Assembly (NCBI GenBank): GCA_008973525.1
Contig: WACJ01000323.1
Location: 273,404 to 337,403 of the forward strand
Length of the DNA: 64,000 nt
Reading direction: 5' to 3'
DNA from: Stenopsyche tienmushanensis
Lineage: Eukaryota > Arthropoda > Insecta > Trichoptera > Stenopsychidae
Translations under genes and position numbers: made by a program
In this document: positions 46,172 through 56,911 of the stretch, one piece after another
Layout: each line of letters starts with the position of its first letter
Numbering within the stretch: position 1 is the first letter of the stretch
The notes under the pieces: model-generated
Seen by the model: the letters and a program-made list of their open reading frames with translations, nothing else
Told to the model about the DNA's origin: nothing
Database searches by the model: none

Positions 46172-47298
46172 TTATGTTATACTCAATAAGGATGAATTAA
46201 AAATTGAACCATTTTATATACTCAAAAATGTTAAAATATACAGTATAAGAATAGCACAATTGAAAAATATGTTTTATTCTTATTTTCCCCATTTTTTTGA
46301 TATTATATCATTAACACATTGTAGCGGTAAGTCTTCCACTACATATTCTATCATCGTCGTAGTTCCAACTCAATGAGGAGTCTTGGTATCCATGCACAGG
46401 GACTTTCAATAAGGACGCTCGATTTTTAAATGTAAATAAAACAAGTTTGTGTGTAAGATATCCACTCAATTTTCTTTTTATCTGAAAGAATATTTTATGG
46501 CATTAAGTATGGAATATCATCTCATTTAAATGTCCATCGTGGCTTTGCTTGGTGACACGTATTCGAAAGGTCCAATTTTCGATGAATGTCGAATAATAGA
46601 TCTGTAGAAACGTTTCTCGAACAGAGCACTGATTTTGAAAATAAAATTTGATGATTTACAACGTGTTGTTCAACGCTATAACTTTCCATAGTGATTTGCC
46701 ATACACTACTGAACAATTCACAACAAATTTGATAGACGTTGCTCTAACAACATGTCCGTTATAGCCTAACAAATTTCGAGCGTCCCCATTGAAAGTTCCT
46801 GTTACATTATAAAATTGAAGCGCTGTGATGTTTTATCTCAATTTAGCTTCCTTATACATGTGTGCCAGTAAAAGAGTTTAAATCACACGCTTCAAAAATG
46901 AACATTGTTTTGATTACCAAAACCATAAAATTTAAGCAATTAAACTACTTATCTTATCTTGTAAATAATTATTCTTGCCATATTTGCCCATTGTATATTC
47001 TCACTTGACACCATTGAATAACAAGCTAAAGTTTGGACTCTACATTTGCTCTCCCCATTACGAAAATAGCAAATGAAGATAATTATTTAGAAATATGGCT
47101 CGAAGCACCAATTATAAATCATATAATGAAAGATAATCCACAATCTTTCAGACAAAATAATCTATATTGAGTCCAATACATAATAGCGATTATGTTTCAT
47201 TTATGGTGCACTTAATTAAAAATAGACTTTTTTATACTTAAATAAATTTATTTTTTATCCAATAATTGATTTTATTTCTTTATATACAAATACTGTAA
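46172..47298. other. Intergenic, AT-rich
   Basis: Apart from the TIR element at 46397-46801, no feature is recognised. It may hold the 3' UTR of the zinc-finger gene near its left edge. Confidence 0.4.
46397..46801 (-). mobile_element. 405-bp TIR element with transposase HTH remnant
   Basis: Inverted termini of about 28 bp: CAGGGACTTTCAATAAGGAC on the left and, inverted, CAGGAACTTTCAATGGGGAC on the right, both continuing GCTCGA. A minus-strand 64-codon frame (46716-46522) reads YSVEQHVVNHQILF and IHRKLDLSNTCHQAKPRW, which resembles the N-terminal HTH of insect Tc1/mariner-like transposases (YSVEQRV type). Probably an internally deleted Tc1/mariner relative. The TA duplication is not clear. 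Confidence 0.6.
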
Positions 47299-47753
47299 TC
47301 AATTATATTTTGAAATGTTTAATATATTGGCCACATTGATTTTATTTACTGGATACAGCAGACCCGCAGTAATCTGACCCCAATCTAATCCGGTGCCCCT
47401 TGTAATCCAACATCTCAATATATGTATACTACATATGTACATCCAGAAGTGGAGGAAGCTTTGTATATGTGGTTTCTTCGAGAATGAAACAGGCCTACAT
47501 CTATTTCTGAGCCCATATTGACCATGAAATGCCTCACGGTATAGTCCACCGAAGACCAAACACTTCAGACCAACGACCACCGACCACCAGAACAATATGT
47601 GCCAACATAATGCATACGCTAAATGTATCGCATAAAAAATTGCGTACACAAACAATATTTTTACTATGCCTATATTATGCCCGCAATTGTAAATCGGATG
47701 AATGGTATGACACCGCATTAAATACGAACAAAGATTAATTTTTATGTATTAGA
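47299..47753 (-). mobile_element. Helitron 5' region, minus strand
   Basis: On the minus strand it starts TCTAATACATAAAAATTAAT at 47753, then CGTATTTAATGCGG and ACCATTCATCCGATT, matching the 5' ends at 56425, 56140 and 56024. A 139-codon frame across it is without known domain and is probably fortuitous. No 3' CTAG end was found, so the element is truncated. Confidence 0.65.
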
Positions 47754-48970
47754 TTTTTTAGTGGTACCCTTTATATAATTTTCTGGATCTCAGATCATGT
47801 CTTTTCAAAGCATTGAATTGGAAAGATTATTTACTCTACTCATACAATAGACGCATTTAAATCACTTTCAAAATTGAAATGTCATTATCATTTATATTAT
47901 CAATCCAAAATCAACTGGGGCATGTCAAAATATTCGCAATATTTAAAGCATGCACACCGTGTGACTTCCACTATTCGTGTTAACAGATAGTTACGTCTGA
48001 CAGTCTACCTTTGTTTCCGTATTGATATCGTTTATAATCACCCTTGATAATAAAAAAAGTTCAGACGTAATCGTTCATTTTGTTTTAAAAAAAAATAAGA
48101 TTCACACAAACGATAAAGAGTCTTACTTTGTTCGGTTTCAAGTTCGTTGACAGTATTGTGTATCATACTTATAGTGAACGCGCCAGTGTTATTTTAATTG
48201 TTTCCATGGCGAAATTCACATGTATAACGGTAAGAAATTAAATTTTAAAATATATTAATAGCCTTTAAAATATTGGAAATTTATAAAATTAAATTATACT
48301 GTGTAACAATGGATCTAAAATATTTTTTCGTAAGATTTTATAATAAACCGCATAATATTCAATGGACAAAAATAATGCTGTTAGTTTCCTCATGAGCGAC
48401 GGATTTAAAAACTATGCGTAGGTGTTCCGATAAATTGCTAAAATTACGAATACTGTTTATAGATTGTCAAAATAAATTTTATTTGCACGGTTTTCGATTG
48501 TAAATTATGCGTTTTTTGTTTAAACATGTGTAATATATTCATGTGCGTTTCGATTATATCAATATTATTTTTTTCAAATTATTCGATTGCATTTTTTTGT
48601 CGACGCAATGCTGCGCATGCGCCCAATTGAAGTTCTGCCGAATTATTTCGTTTGAAATGTCCTCAATGAACAGGGTTGCCAACGCTCTTTTATTTGAAAG
48701 GACAGTCCTTTAAAATAATTTACCTGTCCTTGGTCTTTTTTAAAATTTCATATGTCCTTTATTTCAAAACAAGCGAAATAAGTTTTTTTTATGTAAGGAA
48801 TATTCTCGTCCCTCCTAATACACGGTTTATCTTTTATGCGGTATGTATGTAGAATACGCAGATGGAGCGATACTAAAAAACTAAAATTATACACAATTCT
48901 CTAAAAAGCCGTGGCGGATTTACTTATAAGCGCAGAAGGCCTCTGGCCTCAAAAGTTTAAGGGTCCTCAT
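47754..48970. other. Intergenic, with possible first exon
   Basis: No repeat boundary is certain, although CAGGGTTGCCAACGCTC at about 48672 looks like a hAT-type terminus without a partner. An AACG|GTAAGA donor at 48230 after short upstream ATGs makes 48206-48229 a candidate first coding exon, discussed with 55283-55344. Confidence 0.35.
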
Positions 48971-49216
48971 CAGTGATGTAGTGCTAAATAAAAAAGTCTG
49001 GGAGCGCTGATTAATTATAATATTTCAATACCCCCTCCCTTACCAGCCTGATACAATTTTCACACCAAGTTTCCAACCAAACGTTTTTCAATTTAACCAA
49101 TTTAAGTTAAAATAAAATTTGAAAAATTACAATATATATAATGCAAAATTTTCAAATCGTTTAGAAAAAAGTGTGGGAGCGCCGACCCCACGCGCCCCCG
49201 CCCCACTACACCACTG
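48971..49216. mobile_element. 246-bp hAT MITE with perfect target duplication
   Basis: Termini are CAGTGATGTAGTG on the left and, inverted, CAGTGGTGTAGTG on the right. The 8-bp duplication GTCCTCAT is identical at 48963-48970 and 49217-49224. Subterminal GTSTGGGAGCGCYG appears in direct orientation near both ends. The host sequence outside reads continuously (GGCCTCAAAA on both sides), showing it landed in an older repeat. There is no ORF. Confidence 0.9.
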
Positions 49217-49559
49217 GTCCTCATACATTTAGGTGGCCTCAAAAAATTCAAGGGATTCAAAAAAAAATGCCCAAACAACATGCTTATACTTTGAAATACA
49301 CGGTTTCAAATTTACGTGGCATGTATAAATCGTTGATTTAAAAAGAAATTGAATCATTTTCAGTCTTCATGACAACAAGTTTCAGGAAATATTACCTATC
49401 AGATGAATTAACGATAAATATCATATCGACCCTTTGATATCTTTTTGACTGATAATAATACTATTTGACAGTTCATTATTAATGTGAATACTTTTTGGAT
49501 AAGTCATTCATGTGCGTTGCATTAAAATGTTGTTTTCTAAATAAAGTTAATCGTAATCT

Positions 49560-49665
49560 AAATCATCATCATCAAAGTGCAGCCACAACAGTCCACTGCA
49601 GAACTATGGGCCTCTTCAATATCCATTCACAGGAAGGGGTTATATCCATCTCGTCTGTATCATAC
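49560..49665 (+). repeat. Dispersed repeat with ATC microsatellite
   Basis: ATCATCATCATC, then AGTCCACTGCAGAACTATGG and CTCTTCAATATCCATTCACA. This is the plus-strand copy of the unit at 27395-27500. The flanking microsatellite is what retroposon tails often leave. Confidence 0.6.
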
Positions 49666-50255
49666 ATTCAACTCCTCATTCGCTCGATATTGAAGGTAGC
49701 ATAAACTTTGAGTTTCATTTCATCATTTAGAACGCTCAACCAGTGGGTCTCCTAAATGAACGTATTGACTAACGATTTCGCGACCGTCTCAATAGAGAAT
49801 TTGGAAGGTTTGTAGTTTTCTTCGGGAGACAGTGGAAAACTACTATAGACGAACTTTTTGATTCTACTGGAAAGGGCTTTCTGGAATGCAAAGTATCTAG
49901 TCCTTTCTTTTCCTCGCTAGGGTGTTGCCGGACTAGGGTGAGGGTGTCTCCCCGTCCACATGTAACTTACTCGAGCGAATTCGAGACTGTTTGCTTTCCT
50001 ATTTCAGGTTGACCCTCTCACTTCGGCGATTTCAAAACGATATAGAAGGCAATGGAAGACAATGCTGTTAACGTTGCAAAGTCAAGTTCTTCATATGTCT
50101 TTTCTCAAGGCCGTATATTTAATGTTCTTCTTGTCCTTGTTCTGTTCCTAAAACTTCTTGGCTCCAGACCAGTTCATCATGCTTCATGCCCTTTCTACGT
50201 AATCCAGTCATTTATCTGGACTGATTTAGCGTTTTTTTAATAGATTATACAAATT
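49666..50255. other. Unassigned
   Basis: Somewhat GC-richer around 49900-50000 (CTCGCTAGGGTGTTGCCGGA). No ORF with a recognisable domain and no repeat partner in the window. Confidence 0.35.
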
Positions 50256-51378
50256 CAGTAAAACCCTATTTAACATAGGGGATATATTCCAATAAGTTGC
50301 AACGCCAAACAAAAACAACGTTAGTCCTTTGGCTGCTATGATGTTTTTTGATGAACGGAAGTTTGTTTCTTATCTTCCGTGCACACAACAACAAAATGCG
50401 CTTCAAAGTTAAACACTGATACCTTGACGCACAAAAACCGTTCATATTCGAGCATTTTGAAGTCATCAATGATCCAATAGCGATCCTTGTTCTTTGTTAG
50501 TTACACAATCGTCGATATATCCAGAGGGTTAAACGGGGTCATTTTAACACCTAAAAGACATGGATAAGTCAAATAGAATAGGGAATAAGAAAAAAATCGA
50601 GTAAAGAAGCTATGCTAGTGACTAGGAAGGTTTCTTTGTAAATAAATATTTGCGAGGAAGTCATCAAACGTCGTTTGCCTTTTCTTGTTTCGTTCAGCAA
50701 GTAGTTATCGATAACAAAACTTCTTCTTGTCTTTGATTTTCTCCCTAAATTTAAATAATTTTGTGTTAAACCAATCCATAATTTCCGTTATAGTTCCGCT
50801 AAACTTATTTTAGAAAACCGTTTGAAGTTATTTTTGCTCCTCATCTATAGATCTTAGTGCATTTGTTGTTCTTTTAATTCCTTGAGATCGCCACTGGAAG
50901 AACTTTTACCGGTTGTATCTAACAGTAATTTTTCAATATCCTGCATATTTGATTTGTATTATCCAAGCCTATTTCATATTGACAATTTCGTCGATATTTT
51001 TGTGTCGGCATTCTTGGCTCCGGTCACATTATCTTCCATATTCATTAAATAATTTCTCGATCACCTCGTTCCAGGAAAGATTGATGTGATCTACAGCATC
51101 CGCCATATTATAGTTTTTTTCCATTGATATTATGCCTTGATCCATTGGTTGAATTAACGTAGTTGTATTTGGCGGAAGGAACCACTTCTCCTGGAAATCT
51201 TAAGTCGGACAAATATGTTGGATGACTTGGGACATTATCAATCAAAAGTAAAGCTTTTGCTTTTTAAATTCACGTTTAATAAATAGTGATCCAAAATCCC
51301 AATTGTACCGCATTAAACTAAACAGCGCTAAGCGAAGGAGCATTAAGCGGGACCAGCGTTAAGCGAGGGCTTCCTATC
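50256..51378 (-). mobile_element. Decayed Tigger (pogo superfamily) transposon
   Basis: The left terminus is CAGTAAAACCCTATTTAAC. The right end, inverted, reads AAGCCCTCGCTTAACGCTGG, both of Tigger type. Minus-strand translation near 51255-51160 gives KALLLIDNVPSHPTYL and, in a shifted frame, PNTTTLIQPMDQGIIS, the conserved DDE-region phrases of Tigger transposases. Then NMADAVDHINLSWNEVIEKL follows at about 51115-51055. Frames are broken throughout, so it is inactive. Confidence 0.8.
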
Positions 51379-52264
51379 TTCTATCTTATCTTTCTTCTTC
51401 CTGTCTATATTATAGATCTTTTATATATTTCATAGGAAGGAATAAAACATGATTGGATTTCGCCTCATTTTAATGACGCAATCGTCCGAATTTTTGAAAC
51501 ATCATAGTTAAAATAATATGTTTTGCTATAGATAGTAATTGCAGTATGAGGATATCAAGAAAACACAAAAACAAGCAAATATGAAACCCCTGCGAAGGTT
51601 TATCAAGAGTTCTTAGGTCATTAGAGTCAAATAATGATAGCAATAAGCTTGCTGGGGGTATTTATCAATTTATCTGCGTACATTTTTTTTTGTTGATTTT
51701 CTCCAGAACCAAAGTTCAAGTCTTCAAATAATATTTTTAGAAACTTGTTGTTCGCTAGTTCCTTTATTTTGATAAGCTGCCGCATATTCGCATTCTTCGG
51801 CAATTCATAATAAAATATTTAGTATTTTGGAAATAGCTAGTAATTAAAATAAAATACTGACGTAACAACCGACTATTTTTTAACATTCATAAAATTATAT
51901 GACGTAGCATTAAATAAATGATCTCGTTGAGGATTTCTTGCATTATAGAAATAGATAAAACATCTGTATGTTGTCTTATCGAAATTAAGCACACGCATTG
52001 ATTAAATTGATTAAAATCAATCTATTGGCCGTCTGAATTGATGCACTTTCTAAAAGTCATAAATGTATTTTTGGAAAGATATTTTAATCTTTTTATCTAT
52101 TATTTTTTAATTATTAATATATGGCGATTTTTGATTAACCCTTATAGTGCCGGACAGTGATATATCGTCGATATAAGTGTACTGCTAATATATAATTTTT
52201 ATTTTATAATTTCGTTGTTTTGTGATAGAAATATATAATAATTAGTGGCGGATTTAACACTTGA
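51379..52264. other. No feature seen
   Basis: AT-rich sequence without ORF or recognised repeat. Confidence 0.4.
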
Positions 52265-53169
52265 GAGTAGGGAATCCAATCCCGGGACCCGGACAGTTTT
52301 AGGTGCTCATGAATCCCGGAATTAGTAAACGTAATCTGGAAAAATTCGAGATTGAAGTTTTTATCTAACAGAAATCGTACACCTCACTAGCTGCTAAAGG
52401 CTACTAAATCGAGACATTCAGGGGCAGGGAAAGGGGGCAGTAACTGTCTAATCTATGTATACAGTACATATATGTTTTTCAAATTGTTATATTAACCTTT
52501 CCCTACCGATGTTGTATTTACTACACCTCGATTCTAATAATAGGAATGTCGATATGAAATATAATAGATACGGGGTTCAGAATTTTTGTATTCCTTCGTA
52601 ATATAATTACGAATCGCATCAAATATTATAGTATATAAGTATTCATTTGGAGCGATGGAAATAAATGATTTGTCGGGAAATCGGGAATTTTGCGAGTTTT
52701 AGTCCGCCGTCTCAGCAGAAAGGATTTCTATCAGTCACATTGATGGCGTTATATGAAAATGAGGGCTCACGTGGATATCAACTCGAACCAGCATTTAAAT
52801 ATTTGATGACGATACTTCCAACGAGTGTGGAGGCTGAGCGTGCATTTTCAGCAACAAGTTGCCTGGCTTTCAAAATCAGATCCAGACTAAACGACGAAAC
52901 ACTCGATGCTTTAATGTTACTTCGGGCATATTTTCAAAATAATATTTGAATTATTTTAGTGTTTTATTTTTTTTTTTTTTAATTGTATTTTTATCTTTTC
53001 TTAAATAAATAAAATTATTTCGCCTTCAAGCTATTTTTTGTATCAAACAAATGGACTTATTAGTAATTTTTGATCAAATGTATCAATGTAATTTCTTAAA
53101 CCGGAATGATCTAATGCAATCCCGAAATCCCGGGATCAAAATTTTGGCTCGGGATTGGATTCCCTACTC
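52265..53169 (+). mobile_element. hAT element with dimerisation-domain remnant
   Basis: 905 bp. Perfect inverted termini GAGTAGGGAATCCAATCCCG at 52265-52284 and 53150-53169 (inverted); further in, TCCCGGGA-type palindromes repeat near both ends. A plus-strand frame at 52665-52949 (94 codons) has FKYLMTILPTSVEAERAFSA followed by KIRSRLNDETLDALMLLRAY, the hATC dimerisation domain. The catalytic region is absent. No convincing 8-bp duplication was found. Its left half is also present, inverted, at 16.9-17.2 kb. Confidence 0.85.
52665..52949 (+). pseudogene. hAT transposase C-terminus (hATC)
   Basis: Last 94 codons of a hAT-family transposase. It keeps the ERAFSA and RSRL signatures of the hATC dimerisation fold and ends at TGA. 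The N-terminal zinc finger and the RNase-H catalytic domain are missing, so it cannot transpose. The initiating position is arbitrary. Confidence 0.8.
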
Positions 53170-55282
53170 GTGTGACCTGTTTTTGATTCAACCCTGAATT
53201 TTCAACGCTACGCAATATATGCTATATGCGCTACACGCATGCGCCGCGCCGCCTTTACTATGTGTGTGTGTATAGCATAAAGCAACCACTACACCAGTAG
53301 CAAGCCTATTTTATTATATATTATACAATATACAGTCACATATTCTAGAAAATAATATTAAAACACGAATATTATTTAATGACATACTTTTTAATGATGC
53401 CTCCAATAATATGTATTTCAATTAGGAGCGTTGATTTGTTGAAACAGAATAATTTTAAATCGAAAATTGCACTGTTTTTTGACCTTTCATGAATTAAAAA
53501 AAAATACATCTATCTTCTTAATATTTATAACACAAATTTAATATATTACAAAGTGGATGAATTATCAAAACGTATGGCGGGGTGTTCTAAAATTTCTCAC
53601 ATAGGCTTAAAATTCCGATTTGTGCATTATTCACAAAAATCTTCAGTAAGCCCCTTAAATAGATAACATTTCAAAAGGTTCATTCATTTGTTATTTTAAA
53701 CGATATCGGCGATAAGAACAAAAGAAATTTATGAAGGTCCCACGGTTAATGTCAATCGCAATAGATAATAGAATTTGTTATCTCCGTTGGAGGATATTTT
53801 AATTTAAACTAAAACTATTAAATTCGAAAGACAAAGGCATTTAATAATTCCAATATTATTAATTAAATCAAAGCAACAAAAAATGAGATACTTAAATTTG
53901 AATAATTATAAATAATGAAAAATCAAATTTCGTTATGGTTATTATTTGTTTTGTTTTGCAAGTTTTTCGTATTGACACATATGGGCTATGGCCGTAAATT
54001 GCACGTTTTTGCTCAATTAAAAGTAAAAAAAAAACATTCGATAGCTGTCATATTTCGTAATGACGTTTATTTTTGCGAAATAAGAACATTTTGTGAACTA
54101 TAAATAAATTCGTAAGAATTAAATAATCAAATTAGTAGGAATGAGTCGAGATGACATAATTCGTAAGCGATATCAGTTTATCGTAATTATTAAACGCACT
54201 TCTCCCATGATTGTTCCCAAATTGTATTTGATGTTTATTTTTGATAAATAAGGTTATCAGCTAAATTATCATTGAATTAATGCATCCTGTAGCATATACC
54301 ATGCATTATCTTCTATTTTTAGGCGACGTATCTTTAAAAATACAATATATTTTGAATGTCAATTTTGATCGCAATTAACATTGAAATCTTTGCATTTAAA
54401 TTTAACTCCAATCATAAAATGTGTGATAAATAATTTAAATTAATCAAATGATGTTACGGAGTAATAAATATTATGTCTGCATATTTGTGAGACGAAATTA
54501 ACGCGTCTCGTTAATAAATTATACCCACATTAAATATTTTAGCGGAAAATCTGAGGTGAAATTCAGTGACTCGGTTTTATTATACGGACAATCCTTTGAC
54601 GTATAAATAGTTTGTGAAAATGTGTATGAATGTTGAATATTCGAATGTAAAGTAATATAAAATTGCATTTTTAAAGATTATTTATCAAATGACGTATTAA
54701 AATATTTTTGTTATTAATATACATAATTAATTTTAAAGATGCGTTTATAAAGGTTTTTATGTATGCCGAGGCGTTTTAGTATTTCCAGAAATCTTTCATT
54801 GTTGACTCTTTTACGCCACGAGTCTCCGATATTGTTCATTGCGGTTCCGTATATTATAGTTTCTATTGCAGGCCCACCTTCCCTGCTAGTTGCCTTGATA
54901 ACCTTGATAACAAAGCGTGCCAAAAGTAACAGGTACGAAAGTCGAGGGCCGCTTGTATGTTTCGTAATATTTTTCTGTTATCAGTATTATCCCACTGAGA
55001 TTACTTTTTATACTTTAAATAAATCTAAAGCATATCAAATATTGTATTTATTGCTATGTATTGTAAGTTTGAATGATTTATTTGTTACGTGGATGTTTTT
55101 TTCGCATTCTATTTATCGTATACTGGTCATTAGTGACCTATATCGACATTAATCATTGTGCAATGCTAGTTATGCGCGACCGTCATAATATTTTTCTCGA
55201 TATATCCCCAATGTACCGATATTTAATTCTACGCTCACGTTTAACAGCAATTTAAATATAAATAGATCTGATCTTTTTTCAG
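53170..55282. other. Intergenic or intronic, AT-rich
   Basis: 53290-53347 matches the short repeat at 14635-14700. The rest shows no gene or repeat that I can support. A 129-codon plus frame at 54763-55152 overlaps a minus frame and has no known domain. Confidence 0.4.
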
Positions 55283-55344
55283 GTGGTGTAGAAAGCAATG
55301 TACCCGAGCTGGTTGCAGTTGAAGTGGCCAAGCCGTCCATTGAT
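55283..55344 (+). CDS. Orphan coding exon candidate
   Basis: A 62-base segment with a strong acceptor (CTTTTTTCAG) and a consensus donor (GAT|GTGAGT). Only one of its three frames is open, reading GVESNVPELVAVEVAKPSID. Entering in phase 1, it would join perfectly to a first exon ending at 48229 with ATG at 48220 (MYN plus one base), about 7 kb upstream. No following exon was found. It does not fit SLC25A38, whose second exon needs phase 1. I do not recognise the protein. Confidence 0.4.
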
Positions 55345-55710
55345 GTGAGTAAATGAACCCAAAAATAACTATATAAGCCTAATACAAACAACGTTAAACT
55401 CATAATTATTCGCTTGATATGCTCGACTAAAACCCACGACAAACAGTATAAAGAAGATAATAATGTGTACTGTCTGTGTGTTTTTTGTCAATTGTTTGAA
55501 TATTTTTTAGATTTTAATCCATACTTATTACTTATGGTATATCTGATAACTTCCTGGTATATTCAAAATAAATATACCTTGTCGTCCACTTATAAAATAA
55601 CTATAATATATTCTTCCATGGGAATACAGGATGCAGCAGGGAGACTACCTTATCTTAAAAATGAATAACACAGACACTATAGGAGATATCAGTTTGATTT
55701 TTATTCAATG

Positions 55711-56140
55711 CTGGTACCCGGCGCGTTACTGCCACGGAAATATTAATTCTAAAAATATCGTTTGAAATTTGAATGAGTTATCTCGTTTAATTAGGAATAA
55801 TAGAAAGAATGAAATTTATTTTATTTTTTTGGTTTTAGTAAAATATGAACAAACATACAAACATTGATTTTATATATAAGATCTACTGTAAGTTAATTGT
55901 TCTATATCCTATATTATTTGAGAAAGTGCAAACAATGAGTTGGCAAAGTTTTATTGCAATCTGATGAACGGTATGGCAGCGCATAAAATACGAACAAACA
56001 AATTTATATTTTTGTATATTAGACTATGCTTATGTTACTCGTGCAATCCTCAGCAATAAGTAGACGAAGTTTTATTGCAATCTGATGAACGGTATGGCAG
56101 CGCATTACATACGAACAAAGATTAATTTTTATATATGAGA
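55711..56140 (-). mobile_element. Non-autonomous Helitron with three 5' ends
   Basis: On the minus strand it starts A|TCTCATATATAAAAATTAAT at 56140. Two further Helitron-type starts follow in tandem, at 56024 (TCTAATATACAAAAATATAA) and 55881 (TCTTATATATAAAATCAATG), the first two each followed by GCGCTGCCATACCGTTCATC. The 3' side (TTCAAACGATATTTTTAGAA, AACGCGCCGGGTACCAGC) matches the end of the 4.3 kb Helitron but has lost the final CTAG. Confidence 0.7.
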
Positions 56141-56424
56141 TGTTTTAAAAATTATATCATTAAAGTGGCCTCTGTTCTGGTCAATGCATTGAGATTCCTT
56201 ATTTAAAATGCAATGAAAGGGATCTAATATTTGACATCGGACCGTGGTTCTTTAAAGAAAACAATCAGATAATTACAATCGATTCTGTTTGTCATGTCCA
56301 CATGATTGAGGAGTTTTTTTTTGCCAAAACATGAAGAAATCGATGTGAGAGAAGCTTTAAAACACTACTATCCCAATATATTAACCAGAATAAAGGACAT
56401 CTTAATAATGTAGTTTTTAAAACA

Positions 56425-56812
56425 TCTAATATATAAAAATCAATGTTTGTTTGTCCGTATGTAATGTGTTGCCATACTGTTCATCAGATTGGGATAAAAC
56501 TTTGTCAACTTACAGTTTACACTTGCAGGAATAACATGGGCATAATAAAAATAGTTTATGGATACACCAAGTTGGCGCATATTGGTTTGCTGAAATTAAA
56601 TGAAGGGCTGCAGGGACAGGTAGAGAAATAATGCATTCACAATACGGTGGTTAAATCGGTCATCGAGACGAGAGCGAGTGTGCATATGCTTTTTGATCCC
56701 AGCTCTTCGACTCACGCTACACGGACCCGAAGCAATAAACCACATACTGCGTTTCTTTTCAAATAATTAATAAGCGCTTATGGCATTGCAACGCACGCAG
56801 GGTATTTGCTAG
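56425..56812 (+). mobile_element. 388-bp non-autonomous Helitron
   Basis: Starts A|TCTAATATATAAAAATCAAT at 56425 and ends GGGTATTTGCTAG at 56812 followed by T, so it sits in an A-T target as Helitrons do. The 5' region contains CCATACTGTTCATCAGATTG, shared with the minus-strand copies. There is no coding capacity. Confidence 0.8.
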
Positions 56813-56911
56813 TAATAAATGTCTCTCTGTAAGACGGAAAAATTAATTCAACTGATATTTCCTATGCTGTTTGTGTCACTCATTTTTAAAATAAGGTAGT
56901 TTCCCCGCACG

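Larger units (their letters stand above)
55625..56911. mobile_element. Inverted-repeat composite holding two Helitrons
   Basis: A terminal repeat of 70-80 bp at 55625-55705 (GACTACCTTATCTTAAAAAT, GACACTATAGGAGATATCAG) is matched by an inverted copy at 56839-56911. Other copies are at 24671 and 44734. Between the repeats are a minus-strand Helitron (55711-56140), a spacer shared with 44.8 kb (CTCTGTTCTGGTCAAT) and a plus-strand Helitron (56425-56812). Family of the outer element unknown; no target duplication was seen. Confidence 0.6.

Noticed and set aside
47299..47718. 139-codon minus ORF
   Set aside because: It starts inside a Helitron 5' region, is rich in aromatic and hydrophobic residues by composition, and has no recognisable domain.
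52253..53177. 8-bp target duplication for the 52.3 kb hAT element
   Set aside because: ACACTTGA on the left and GTGTGACC on the right do not match, so a duplication is not claimed.
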